Shown here piece after piece: positions 9,222-21,734 of a DNA stretch of 64,000 bases. This DNA comes from Lycium barbarum (taxonomy: Eukaryota > Streptophyta > Magnoliopsida > Solanales > Solanaceae): positions 56,358,782-56,422,781 of the forward strand of contig NC_083344.1 in the NCBI RefSeq assembly GCF_019175385.1, in the 5' to 3' direction. The notes beneath the pieces are model-generated. The model was not told the origin of the DNA, ran no database searches, and saw only the letters and a list, made by a program, of their open reading frames with translations. The translations under genes were made by a program, and so were the position numbers. Numbering within the stretch: position 1 is the stretch's first letter; each line of letters starts with the position of its first letter.

Positions 9222-12200
9222 ATAACCTTGCGTAATCTTTAGCTGAGTATGTAGTCTTAACTGGGAGAAAATGGGCTGCTTTCGTCAATCTATCCACGAT
9301 CACCCATATGGAATCATATTTGCCTCGAGAACGAGGTAACCCCACGATAAAATCCATGTTGATCACTTCCCATTTCCAAGTAGGGATTTCTATTGCTTGC
9401 AATAAGCCTCCTAGCTTCTGATGTTCGATCTTTACTTGTTGGCAATTTGGACACTACGCTACAAATTCGGCTATGTCTCTCTTCATGCCATCCCACCAAT
9501 ACATCATCTTCAGATCATGATACATTTTAGTTGCACCTGGATGAATAGAATACCGAGAACAATGTGCTTCTTCAAGAATTTGTCTGCGCAATTCTGCTAC
9601 ATTCGACACACATAATCTGCCTCAGTACCTAAGAATTCCATCTATAGAAACTTCAAATGAAGACTTCTCTTTTCCATAAGATGTGTCTCTGTAGTGACGC
9701 AATTGAGGATCTTCATATTGTCGTTCTTTCACTTCTACATCCAAGGACGAAGTTGTGGGGTCATTGATGCCAATCCCTGCATTACCCGAATCAATCACCC
9801 GCACTCCAAGATTAGCTAATTGGCGGAGTTTATGAACCATTTATTTCTTTTCTGGAGGGGCTTCACATAAACTGCCTATTGATCGGCGGCAAAGCGCATC
9901 GGCTGCTACATTCGCTTTTCCGGGTTGATACAAAATGTCCACATCATAATCCTTCAATAATTGTAACCACTGCCTCTGCCGCAGGTTCAGCTTCTTCTGC
10001 TTGAAAATGTACTGAAGGCTTTTGTGATCTGTATAGATATCAACATGCACACCATACAAATAATGCCTCCATATCTTTAAGGCATGAATAACTGCAGCCA
10101 ATTCGAGATCATTAGTCGGATAATTCTCTGCATGTTTTCGTAATTGTCTCGAAGCATATGCAATAACTTTCCCATAATGCATCAATACGCATCCTAGTCC
10201 AACACCGGAAGCGTCACAATACACCACATAGCCATCTGACCCTTCGGGAAGTGTTAAGATCGGAGCTGAGGTCAATCTGTCTTTCAACTCTTGGAAGCTG
10301 CGCTCACAAGCATCATTCCATTGAAATTTGGCTGACTTCTGGGTTATCTTCGTCAATGGGGCTGAAATAGATGAAAAGCCCTCTACGAATCTTCTATAGT
10401 ATCTTGCCAAACCCAGAAAACTATGAACTTCTGTAGGCGTCGTAGGCCTTGGCTAAGTCTTCAACATTTCAATTTTCTGAGTGTCGACTCGAATGCCATC
10501 ATTTGAAATGACATGGCCAAGAAATGTTACAGAATTCAGCCAAAACTTACACTTTGAAAATTTTGCATATAATTCCCGGGCTCGAAGAATGCCAAGAACA
10601 ATTCGCAAATGATCTGCATGTTCTAATTCAGTGCGAGAATATACCAGAATATCATCAGTAAATACTCTTACAAATAAATCTAAGAGTGGCCTGAACACAT
10701 TATTCATCAAGTTCATAAACACGGCCGGAGCATTAGTCAACCCTAACGACATCACTCGGAATTCATAGTGACCATATCTCGTTCTGAAGGTCGTCTTGGG
10801 AATATCCGCTTCTCTAACTCTTACCTGATGGTAACCCGATCTCAAATCTATTTTTGAAAACTATTTGGCACCCTGTAGTTGATCAAATAAATCATCAATC
10901 CTCGGAAGAGGATATTTGTTCTTTATCGTCACTTTATTCAATTGCCTGTAGTCGATACACATTCGTAGAGATCCGTCTTTCTTTCTTACAAACAAGACCG
11001 ATGCTCCCCACGATGATGAACTGGGTCTAATAAACCCCTTTTCCAGCAAATCTTTCAACTGCGCCTTTAGCTCTTTTAATTCTGCCGGAGCCATTCGATA
11101 AGGAGGAATAGAAATTGGCTTGGTGTTCGGCAACACATCAATGGCCAAGTCAATCTCCCTTTCTGGGGGAAGTCCTGGAAGTTCGTCTTGAAACACATCT
11201 GGGAATTCATTCACGATCGGAACTGATTGGAAAGTTGGCGGCTTTGCCTCGGTGTCATGAACCCAAACTAAATGACAAATATAACCCTTGGCTATCATCT
11301 TCCTTGCCTTAAGGTAGGAAATAAACCTACCTTTTGGGGATGTTGCATTACCCTTCCATTCAAGCATGGGCTCTTTCGGGAATTGAAATCGAACCACTTT
11401 TGTGCGGCAATCAACATTTGCATAACTCGAGGCCAACCAATCCATACCCATGATTACATCGAAATTTATCATTTTTAGCTCGATCAAATCAGCTTTGGTT
11501 TGACGATCACATATCACAATGACACAACTTTTGTGCACTTGCCTTGCTATCACGGGATCACCAACCGGAGTGAGTACCTCAAAAGGTTTAATTGGTTCAG
11601 GCTTCACCCCAATACAACCAGCAACATATGGAGTAATATAAGAAAAGGTAGAACCCGGATCTATCAGCGCGTATACATCAGGGGAGAATATAGACAATGT
11701 ACCTGTAACCACATCTGGGGACGACTCAAGATCCTGCCGTCCGCCTAAAGCATATACACGGGGCTGAGTGGCACCTGAAGTAGATGCTGCCCCTCTACCT
11801 CTACCTCAGCCTGCTGACATCTGGGGAATCTGTCCTGTTGGGCGTGCTGAGGAAGAACCAGCTGCTGAACCTGTAGGCTAAATTCCAACTCTACCACTCA
11901 TCGACGGGCAATCTCTCATCATGTGCCCAACTTGGCCGCAAGTGTAGCAATCGTCCGAACCCTGGCGACACTGTCCGGAATGCAATCTACCGCACTGGCT
12001 GCATCGCGGTACCGAGGGTCTCCTCTGACTATAATCTTCCCTGAACTGGGAATCTGGAGTTCTCGAACTTTGGCCCTGTCCTGAGCGGAAGGAGCGATCA
12101 AATATCCTACCTGTAAATTGAAGAGGTGCACTGGTCACCGACTGGCCAGAGTAACCAGAATATGTCTGCCTTGATCCCCCTCTATATCCACTGCCTGCTC

Positions 12201-13077
12201 CCATAGATCTAGCCCTCTTGCCTTGCCTTCTTTCGTTATCGCGGTCATTTCTTGGTGATTGTTGTCGCCCCTCTAAATTCTGAGCATGGGCCTGTATTCG
12301 GGAAATATCCATCCAGTCATGCAAGGAAGCTGTTAACCAATCTCTGAATAAATGTGGCCCTAGGCCATTTACAAATCTATGTACCTGGTCTCCCATGTCG
12401 GCCACAATAGACGGGGCATATCTAGCCAAGGAGTTAAATTGCATGCTATACTCCAGGGTACTCATATTTCCTTGCTTCAGATTTAGAAACCTGTCCGCTC
12501 TAGCTCGGCGGACCTCGGGTGGCAAGTAGTGACGAATAAATGCATCCACAAATTATTGCCAAACCGGAGGAGGTGCATTCTCTCCTCTTGATAATACCCA
12601 GTCGTTGTACCACAAAACAACCACATCCCGGAGTCTATAAGATGCCAACTCCACAGATTCAGTTTTAGAGGCATGGACAATCTTCAATGTCCTCAGTACC
12701 TCATCTATGAAACCTTGCGGGTCTTCATCCAGCTTTGACCCGAAAAACTCCGGAGGAGTTAGGCTCATAAAATCACGGGCTTTGGTACTTGCTGCCCGAT
12801 CACTCAAACTCGCACTTTGTCGTTGTGCCTGTGCGGTGACCAACTGTGTCAATAACTGAATGGCCTCGGTCACTTGTTGACCCGAAGCAACCGGTGGAGG
12901 AATTGGAGCTGGAGTTCCTCCTTGCTCTTCCGCATTAGGCGGGGTAGAAGAGGTATTAGACAAGGTCTTATTAAGTGATTCTCCTTCTTCTATATTCATC
13001 GGAGGCTCTCTTTCTACCGGCCTCTTTGTCGTAGTTTTTCCCTTCTGGGCGGCTGTAGACTTCCCCTTTGGCGGCAT
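9222..13077 (-). pseudogene. Tekay-like Ty3 gag-pol polyprotein, element B, 3' truncated
   Basis: All parts lie in one reading frame from MPPKGKSTAAQKG at 13077. Gag includes a CCHC knuckle (CYTCGQVGHMMRDC, about 11940). Protease has [12 protein letters not shown] (about 11680), RT has [10 protein letters not shown] (about 10650; the residue before DD is Thr instead of Ile), RNase H has [11 protein letters not shown], and the integrase zinc region and first catalytic domain end after DYARLY at about 9222. Stops occur near 12553, 11878, 11806, 10858, 10450, 9838, 9619 and 9456 with no frameshift. The second and third catalytic residues of integrase and the chromodomain are missing. It is closely related to H at the protein level and is Tekay/Del-like. 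Confidence 0.9.
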
Positions 13078-13186
13078 TCTGAAATCACAACACACTATTA
13101 GGGAGGATAAAATCTTATACATGGCTCTATCACACGATCTCATAGGAAGAAGAATGGTCATTTTTCCTAAATGCCCTGTAGCCTTT

Positions 13187-13220
13187 TGTATATTGATGTA
13201 GCGCGCAACACACCATAAAC
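13187..13220 (-). promoter_or_regulatory. Leader hairpin of element B with GCGCGC loop
   Basis: The palindrome GCGCGC (13201-13206) sits between short complementary arms and an outer GTTTAT/ATATAC stem. It lies 46 nt after the PBS. See the first finding. Confidence 0.6.
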
Positions 13221-13266
13221 AAGACTCTACTTGACACGGCTCGTAGACACTTCCTAGGACTGAGCC

Positions 13267-13278
13267 GCTCTGATACCA
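13267..13278 (-). other. Primer binding site, element B
   Basis: The minus strand reads TGGTATCAGAGC just inside the LTR end at 13283. Confidence 0.9.
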
Positions 13279-13282
13279 CTTT

Positions 13283-15661
13283 TGTCACGACCCAGCTAGG
13301 GGCCATGACGGGTACCCGGGGCTAGCCACCGAGCACCACTCGTGCTACTACTTATCTTGCTCATTTAATAGTCTTTTATTAGTTTTATACTCAAATTGTA
13401 GGAAAATCATATTTTTTATGGAAGCATAAATACTCTTTAAATACATTTGCCTCTCTGCCATCAACATAATATATACATATAATAGCAACTCGTGAGACCA
13501 TCTAACCCACACTGCACATCTACGAGCCTCTACTGGAGTGCTAGGCATAAGGACGGGACAGGACCCCGTCATGCCCAAAAATACATATACATGAATATAC
13601 ACAAAAGAATCGTCATAAGAACCTCCAAAAAAATGAGTGCTTGCTGGTGAGGGTCGAGCTCTCCTCTCTGTCTACCTGTGGGCATGATCACAGCGTCCAA
13701 AGAAAACGGACATCAGTACGAATATTGTACTAAGTATGAGAGGCATAAACAATGAAATAGAACAATGACATAAAGGAAATATCAATATGGGACATCTATA
13801 TCTAACTGTCATGTATAAAAGAATTAAGCCATGCTTTCTAACTCATACTCGTCATCATATCATGTATGCATAATGTATAAGCTGCCTGCTCATATAGATG
13901 CGGTGTAGTAATGTATAAGCTGCCCGTCCATATCGGATCGGTGTGATAATTATAACATTAGCCTGCGTCCAGGCCTCCCGCGTCCGGGGTATCATCTCAT
14001 GCCGCCCACTAGTGGTGTCTGCCCATGCCATTTGGCCATGGTGTATAGTATAGCTGCCCGCCTTAGCGGTGACTGCCCGGCCAACTAGGCGCGGTGTTAT
14101 ATCATCATCATACATGCTCATCATAATATGCTTATCATAACATACTTATCACAATATATGCATAAGGCTTATGAACAACTTTACTTTATCGGGGTGACGT
14201 AAGGTCGTGTTCCCCCGATTTCATTATGGAGCAATTATCGACATCCTGCCTCACCTTGAAAGAACTAACAAATAAGGTGAGTGTGAGCAATAAATAACCA
14301 TGTCATTTTAAGATCATCATACCATATATCTCATCTTACATTACCATTCATGGATATAGGCTTTTAGCTTTCCGGAATATAGGGACTCATGACGAGGAGG
14401 AAAATTACGTTATGAGATTCATGCCATTAGAAAGAAGGGACTAGCCTCACATACCTATGACGTTTAACTAAGCTATCGTTCGGTTGTTCTCCTTCGATAT
14501 CGCGTTTCTACCTTCAAAAGAGAATTCGCATTTACGTTAGTTAATCGACTATAAGAACACGCTACTATTTCTAGGGAAAATTGGGCGGAACTTCCTTTGT
14601 TTATACTACCTTTCTCATGTTCAATATTAACTCCCAAACGCTCACAACAACGTTCACAATATTGTATTCAACAATCATCATTTATCTACATTTACCACAT
14701 TCCACCATTTTTTTCCAATTTCTCAACATTTATGGGCTTCAGCTCATCATCACATTTTCTCATACATCACACCTATTTCATGGTCTACATGACATTTATA
14801 ACATATTTATACTCCCAACTCATCAACATTCATAATGCAATCCAACTATCATTCAACTATGGCACTATTCACATTTTATGACCCATTTAATACACTCTTC
14901 TATAATCCATGTGTTTCAATGTATTAATGCTTCAATCATCATGAGAAGGTCATCAAACTTACCTTGGGTAGTGTTGGAACAATCCTTGAGCAACAACACT
15001 CTTTCATGCCAAAAACCCTATTTCACTTGCTTCGCAATTTCTTGGTGTAGATGAACTTTGATGAGCTTCACACCCTTGGTTCCATGAATTTCATGTAGTT
15101 GACCACTAATTTCCCTTAAATTCTTGTGCATGAAAGGTTTGGAATGTTCTAGAGTTCTCTTGAGTTCTGTAGATGAGAAATGAAATGAAAATGAATGAAA
15201 AGGATCCCTTATATTAATCACAAGATCTGATTTTTATCCGGATGCACAGTGGTCGTAAGCCCAGTTTACGGGCCGTATTCTTGTTTACGGTCCGTCCTTC
15301 ACGACCGTATTTAAGCATATCAGAAACAGAAAGGTTTGCTGGAGTCATGGTGGTTTAAGGTCACAGTTTATAGGCCGTATTTCACTTTATAGTCCGTATT
15401 CTGAGTCATATTTAACCATTTCGTCATTTGGCAGAAAGTTCAAGTTTTTGGAATGTTGGAGGACGATGGCAGTTTACGGTCCGTAAACTACTTTACGGGC
15501 CGTATTCTAGTTTACGAAAAACTGGGTCAAAGTGCAGATCTGTAACTTTCTCATTTCCAAAATTCATAAAAAGTCATTCCCTACTTAGTAAACATCACAC
15601 ACTCATCCACTTCGTTGGTCTACTCGTTGTACGTTCACGGATAAATTTCCGAGGTGTAACA
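13283..15661 (-). repeat. 5' LTR of element B, 2379 bp
   Basis: On the minus strand it runs from TGTTACACCTCGG (15661) to GGGTCGTGACA (13283), next to the PBS. It has no real gene. It contains the palindrome cluster TACGGNCCGTA (15267-15504), degenerate hairpin repeats with CTGCCCG...GGTGT (about 13870-14100) and the conserved CAGTAC block (about 13678-13748). A similar full-length copy is the solo LTR at 30616-33009. Confidence 0.88.
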
Positions 15662-15754
15662 AAAACATTGGTGCTATTGATCATATTATAGCATAGTCTT
15701 GTATGAGCAGCCCATTGTGAATATGATATGAAAAAGAGGAATGACCAGCACATA

Positions 15755-15759
15755 CCTTG
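15755..15759. repeat. Target-site duplication CCTTG of element D (mate 21735-21739)
   Basis: CCTTG flanks both ends of D. The uninterrupted site ATACCTTGTGCTTACA is present in the other LTR copies (about 24522, 27486 and 30141), which proves the insertion point. Confidence 0.97.
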
Positions 15760-16314
15760 TGTCACGGGCCTAAAATCTAAGGCGGCGTGGGGCAGCGTTG
15801 ATGGTCTTAACTACCGCTCAATGCTTCAGCCCAACTCTCTGTCACTGGCGGAAGACAGTGAATAACTCTCAGGCAAAACACACACAAGAAGTTAAAGAAG
15901 ATGAACACAGGTTTTGGGAGGCAAGTGCCCTTTTCTGATATATGCTATAAATGTATCTTTACAAGAATACAAAAGATGAAGTGAGTGAGTTACTCTGCCC
16001 TAATGGCTTACAGTATTTATAGCTAGAAAATTTGTCCTATGCTATACAGTGGGCCTCTAAGTATGTGGCTGTGCTGAACAGCTTGCTGTTATGGACTACA
16101 AGCTGGTAGGTTGCGTGCTTAGTTTAGCTGGACAGTGGCCCACGAGCAGAAAGATGGGTGGCTGGTCTACCACTCTTGTCCTGTAAGTGGGCGTCCCATT
16201 ATTGTAAGTGGGCGGCTGGTCTCCCACTCGGGTGGGCCCTTCGGCAGGCTGACTTTGACTAGCGCCTGGTGCTAGTTGCGGACTGACAGGCGCGGAAAAG
16301 GGCGAGGCTGTACA
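15760..16314 (-). repeat. 3' LTR of element D, 555 bp
   Basis: Begins TGTACAGCC on the minus strand (16314) and ends with CGTGACA-type sequence at 15760. It has one full 21 bp unit (16183-16203) where the 5' LTR has two. The last 73 or so codons of pol lie inside it. Confidence 0.95.
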
Positions 16315-19300
16315 CTCTCCCTCAACTGTTTTGGCGACGACCGCGGCGCCACAGAACTGCAAGAATTCATGGACCTTATCCTTGAATTGCCATAAGTCCT
16401 CGTATGCTTCCCATGTAGCCTCCTCGGGCGGCTGTCCCTTCCAATGGACAAGAAATTGAGCCTTCGAGTTGCCCCAACCTTTGCCTCGGACTAACTGATG
16501 GTCAATGATGGCTTCAATTTCTTTGTCGTTTGCTGCAGGAGTCTCAAAGATCCTGGCACGGCTGGCTTCTGCTCGACCCTCATCTTCCTTGTCTTCGAAG
16601 TATGGTTTTAATTGACTCGCATGGAAGACGGGGTATATTCTCAGGTGATGAGGCATGTCCAACCGGTAAGAAATCTTGCCCACCTTGGCAACGATTTCAA
16701 AGGGGCCCTCGTACCGTCGAATCAGACTCTGATTCAGGCTCCTTAAGGACTTGAACTGCCTCGGATTGAGCTTGACCATGACTTTGTCACCAATTCTGTA
16801 ATTGGTCGGGCGACGTTTTCGATCGGCAAACTTCTTCATTTTGCGGGCAGCCTTGTCAAGATATGACCTGGCCAAATCCATTTGTTCCTCCCACGCCTTG
16901 GCCATATGATATGCCCCTGGGTTCCGCAATTCAGCTCTTACAGGCAGAGATTGCGGTGTGTTGGGTTGCTGCCCAGTAGCCAACTCGAACGGGCTCCTCC
17001 CTGTCGCCTCACTCCGTTGCAGGTTGTATGAAAATTGGGCTGTGTAAAGCAACTTCGCCCAATCTTTCTGATTGGCACTAACAAAGTGCCGCAAATAAAG
17101 CTCCAGTAGTGCATTGACCCTTTCGGTTTGGCCATCCGTTTGGGGGTGAAAACTGGTCGAGAAATGTAACTCCGACCCCAGCAAGCTAAACAGTTCCTTC
17201 CAAAATGCCCCTGTAAATCGTGGGTCACGGTCACTTATGATATGCCTCGGCACGCCCCAATGCTTGACGACGTCCTTTAGAAACAACCTTGCAGCTTCTT
17301 TGGCTTTGCAACTAGCCGTGGTGGGGCTGAATGTTGCATACTTTAAGAAACGATCCACTACCACCATAATTGTGCCAAAGCCTTCAGAATTGGGCAGGCA
17401 TGTGATGAAGTCCATGGTGACGCTGTCCCATGGTCTCTTAGCTACGGGCAATGGCTCAAGTAGGCCTCCAGACGTCTTGTTCTCTACCTTGTCTTGTTGG
17501 CACACAAGACATGTGCGGACATAGAATTCAATGTCGTCCCTCATGCGCGGCCAGTAGTAAGATGACTCTAGCAATGCCATGGTCCGTTTCTGCCCTGGAT
17601 GGCCTGCCCAGGCCGTGTCATGCCCTTCCTTGATTAGGGTACGCCTCAGATTGCCCCATTTTGGCACATAAATGCGCCTGCCTGTGGTGTAGAGAACACC
17701 GTCATCTGCCCAAAATTTCTTCGTCTTGCCTTGACTGGCTAAGGCAAGAATCTGCTGTGCCACTGGGTCCTGCTGCATGCCCTGCTTGATTGCATCTATA
17801 ATATCACTGCTGGCTGTGCTGACCCTGGTTGCCAGCACTGCTTTGTGACTCAGTGCATCAGCAACAACATTGGCCTTTCCTGGCTTATACTCTAGGGTGT
17901 AGTCAAATTCGGCCAGAAAGTCTTGCCACCGAGCTTGCTTAGGTGATAGCTTCTTCTGAGACTCGAAATAACTTGTCGCCACGTTATCCGTTTTGACAGT
18001 AAATTGTGCCCCCAGCAAGTAATGACTCCAAGTCCTTAGACAGTGGACTACGACCGTCGTCTCCTTCTCTTGGACAGTGTATCTCTGCTCTGTCTCGTTC
18101 AACTTTGAGCTTTCAAAGGCTATGGGGTGTCCCTCTTGTATCAGCACACCGCCAATAGCAAAATCTGATGCATCGGTGTGGACTTCAAACACCTTAGTAA
18201 AGTCAGGTAGAGCCAAGACAGGCCCTTTCACAATTGCTTCTTTGAGGCCGTCAAACGCCTCTTGACACAAAGGGGTCCATTTCCACTCATGACTCTTCTT
18301 TAACAAGTCGGTCAGTGGTGCTGCGATAGCTGAGTATCCAAGAATGAACCGCCTGTAGTAGTTGGCAAGGCCAAGAAAGGACCGAAGTTCAGTTACTTTG
18401 GTCGGGACCTCCCAATCTTGAATAGCGTTAACCTTGTCGCTATCCATTCTGATTTCCTCTTGGCTGATTGTGTGGCCAAGGAACTGCACTTGTGGCTGGG
18501 CAAAAGTGCATTTCTCCTGCTTGACGCACAGGTCATTCTCCCTCAACACTTGGAAGACCGTGTGGAGATGTTTCAGGTGCTCTTCCAAGCTGTTGCTGTA
18601 TACTATGATGTCATCGAGGTAGATCACAACGAACTGGTCCAAAAATGGGTGGAAGAGTTTGTTCATCAGGGTGCAGAAGGTAGCAGGAGCATTGGTTAGG
18701 CCGAATGGCATGACTAGCCACTCAAACGCCCCATATCGGGTCACACAAGTCGTCTTCGACTCGTCCCCCTCGACAATACGCACTTGATAGTATCCTTTCC
18801 TCAGATCCATCTTGGTGAAGACTTTGGCCTGTCCCAACCGATCGAACAAATCGGCAATTAAAGGAATGGGATACTTGTTTTTAACTGTGACCTTGTTAAG
18901 GGCACGATAATCAATGCATAGCCTCAACGTTCCTTCTTTCTTATTTTGGAACAGCACAGGTGCTCCAAATGGTGCCTTAGATGGGCGAATGTGCCCAGCT
19001 TCAAGCAACTCTTTGAGCTGCTTTCTCAGCTCGTCTAGCTCTGGTGGTGCCATGCGATAAGGGGACATGGCGGGTGGCTTGGCTCCTGGAACCAGCTCGA
19101 TATGGTGGTCAACCTCCCTACGTGGGGGTAACTGTTTGGGTAGCTCATCGGGCATCACGTCCCTGTTTTCCTCAAGGACCCGTTGCACGCATAGGGGTAT
19201 TGCTTCCCCTTCCTTGGAACTGCTTCCATTCTCTGCTGCTACAAGAGTTGCAAGAAAGGTAGGTTCCCCTTTCTTAAACCCTTTCACCAACTGCATAGCT

Positions 19301-21108
19301 GACAAGCGCACGCCCGCTTGATGCACACGAACTAACGGCATGTCGCAAGAACAGCTTGGGTCTCTAATCAACAATTGGTTGAGACGCGGCGAAATAAACG
19401 CGTTGATCTCGTACCAGAAATCCAAACCCAACACGATGTCAAAAACATCCATTGGGGCAACGGTGAAATCGGTGAACCCTTGCCAAGTGCCTAAGATGAG
19501 ATGGACTTTTAGTGCAAATCCATTTACGTCCGTGGGGAGGCAGTTGACTGTTTTTAACAGTGACTCACTAGAAACATAAGAAAGGACCAATTCTTTTTCC
19601 TTTGCCTCGGTAACAAAGTTATGCGTTGCACCCGTGTCCACCATGATGCGGACTGGTTTGCCTTTTAACGTTGCTTCCACGAACAGTGACTCCCTCGGCC
19701 TGATTTGAGGCGGCTTAGCTGTGATGGCAGCAAGTGTCATATGATTGAACAAGCCTGCCACTTTAGCCTTAGCTTGCTCTGCAGCTTCCGTCTGTTCACC
19801 TTGTTCACCGGCCTGAGCCCCGGTTTGCGCACATGCTTGTTTGTTGGCAGCAAGCATTGCGCCCAGCTTGCCTAATGAAGGGCAATTTCTGTAAAGATGG
19901 CCTCATTGTCCACACAAATAACAGCCATCGTTTGGTGTGAAGTTCTTCTTCTTTTCGTCGTAGTTCTTACGAAAATTAGAATTGGAACCCCGGTTGCGGT
20001 CCCGATCTCCTTTGAAATCACGACATTTGTGGGGGACAAATTTGTTTTTGTCCCCGGTGCCTTGATCAACCTTGGCAGCTACTTGCTTCCCTCGGTTATC
20101 CTTTGCTTTGTTATTGTCGGTGCGAAAATCATTCAAAGACTCCGCCACCACAATGGCTCCGTCAAGATCTTCAACTTGACGGCTTTGTAATTCTTGTTTG
20201 GCCCAGTTTTGAAGGCCATCCAAGAAGTAGAACAACAAATCCTCGCTGTTCATGCTTGGGATTTGAAGAGTGAGCTTTGTGAATTCCTTCACGTACGCGC
20301 GGATGGATGACGTTTGCCTCAGCTCCCTCAACTTTCGACGGGCCTCGTGCACAACGTTTAGGGGGTAAAACTGCCGCTTTAACTCCCTCTTGAACTGGTC
20401 CCAATTCTCGATGGAACACGTTCCTTTTTCCATGTCCGCCTTGTTTCTCCGCCACCACAGTGCGGCGGTGTCGCTCAAGTACATGACTGCTGTCCGGATG
20501 CGAATAGCTTCATCATTTATGTTGACGTGCTCAAAGTACGCATCCATTTGCCAAATGAAGTCTTCCACCTCCTGAGCGTTCCTTTCACCCTTGAAGTTTC
20601 TGGGTTTAGGGACCTCTATTCGGGTTTCCCGAATATGGACTGGACCAGCACCGTTTCTGAGCTGGGCCGCTTCCAGTTGCGTTTCCAAGGTCTCCACCTT
20701 TGTTTGCAAACCGGCCAGCGCCTCCATGATCCTGAACTGAAGGCCGGTCAACGCCTCCTTGTGTTCGTCGCTCTCTGTTTTATGCTCGTTCTGGACTTGC
20801 TCTAGTCCGTCAAAAGCTATTGACTCAAGAGAATTTAAGTTCCCTTGTAAGGTGTCAAACCGCTGGTTCAAGGCGAATAGTCCAGCCTCTGCGTGGATGA
20901 TTTTCTCCACCAGCGTGTTCGACACCGTACTGTCGCTCGCTTCACCTAAGGACTATGGCTGAAAGGTCAGCCCTTCAGAAGTAACAGCGGGTAGCCCTCT
21001 AACTTGGCTTTTGTCCCGTTGTTTCTTCTGTTTGGTCGTCCTCTTGGTAGGGGACTTGTCTCCACCGTGGTGCTCGTCGTAGACAGCTTCTTCGTTGGTG
21101 TTGGCCAT
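16096..21108 (-). pseudogene. Galadriel-like gag-pol polyprotein with chromodomain, two stop codons
   Basis: One frame of 1671 codons from ATG at 21108. Gag is followed by a CCHC knuckle begun by CYLCGQ (about 19920). Protease shows [26 protein letters not shown] (about 18620), RNase [14 protein letters not shown], integrase an HHCC region near 17620 with catalytic [14 protein letters not shown] and [12 protein letters not shown], and the C-terminus a chromodomain (about 16530-16355, [21 protein letters not shown]), the module that binds modified histone H3 in chromoviruses. Only two breaks are seen: TAG at 20955-20953 and TGA at 19905-19903 inside the knuckle. From the TGA onward 1.25 kb of codons remain open. 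The frame runs through the PPT into the LTR. Confidence 0.95.
16315..16323 (-). other. Polypurine tract of element D
   Basis: GAGGGAGAG on the minus strand directly precedes the 3' LTR. It is also coding (Glu-Gly-Glu). Confidence 0.8.
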
Positions 21109-21119
21109 GATTGTAACTC

Positions 21120-21131
21120 GCTTTGATACCA
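21120..21131 (-). other. Primer binding site, element D
   Basis: TGGTATCAAAGC on the minus strand, two bases from the 5' LTR end. Confidence 0.92.
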
Positions 21132-21133
21132 CT

Positions 21134-21734
21134 TGTCACGAGCCTAAAATCTAAGGCGGCGTGGGGCAGCGTTGATGGTCTTAACTACCGCTCAATGCTT
21201 CAGCCCAACTCTCTGTCACTGGCAGAAGACAGTGAATAACTCTCAGGAAAACACACACAAGAAGTTAAAGAAGATCAACACAGGTTTTGGGAGGCAAGTG
21301 CCCTTTTATGATATATGCTATAAATGTATCTTTACAAGAATACAAAAGATGAAGTGAGTGAGTTACTCTGCCCTAATGGCTTACAGTATTTATAGCTAGA
21401 AAATCTGTCCTATGCTATACAGTGGGCCTCTAAGTATGTGGCTGTGCTGAACAACTTGTTGTTATGGACTACAAGCTGGTAGGTTGAGTGCTTGCTTTAG
21501 TTGGCCAGTGGCCCACGAGCAGAAAGGTGGGTGGCTGGTCTGCCACTCTTGTCCTGTAAGTGGGCGTCCCATTATTGTAAGTGGGCGTCCCATTATTGTA
21601 AGTGGGCGGTTGGTCTCCCACTTTTGTCTTGTGTATGGGCGTCCCACTCGGGTGGGCCCTTCGGCAGACTGACTTTGACTAGCGCCTGGCGCTAGTTGCG
21701 GACTGACAGGCGCGGAAAAGGGCGGGGCGGTACA
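21134..21734 (-). repeat. 5' LTR of element D, 601 bp
   Basis: Same ends as the 3' copy. It contains two and a partial copies of a 21 bp repeat (units 21555-21575, 21576-21596), which explains most of the 46 bp length difference. Confidence 0.95.

Larger units (their letters stand above)
15760..21734 (-). mobile_element. Complete Galadriel-like chromovirus, element D, 5975 bp
   Basis: It has two LTRs (15760-16314 and 21134-21734), PBS, PPT, one gag-pol frame and a perfect 5 bp target-site duplication. Its host is LTR1 of the non-autonomous array. By eye the LTRs differ at about 19 of 555 aligned positions, plus a repeat-number difference. Confidence 0.96.

Noticed and set aside
13267..13278. 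tRNA gene from TGGTATCAGAGC strings
   Set aside because: Only the 12 bases complementary to the initiator tRNA are present, next to LTR ends, so these are primer binding sites.
14581..14881. Open frames of 84 and 94 codons
   Set aside because: They lie in the LTR of B, are Ile/Phe/His-rich from AT-rich DNA, and have no counterpart in related LTRs.
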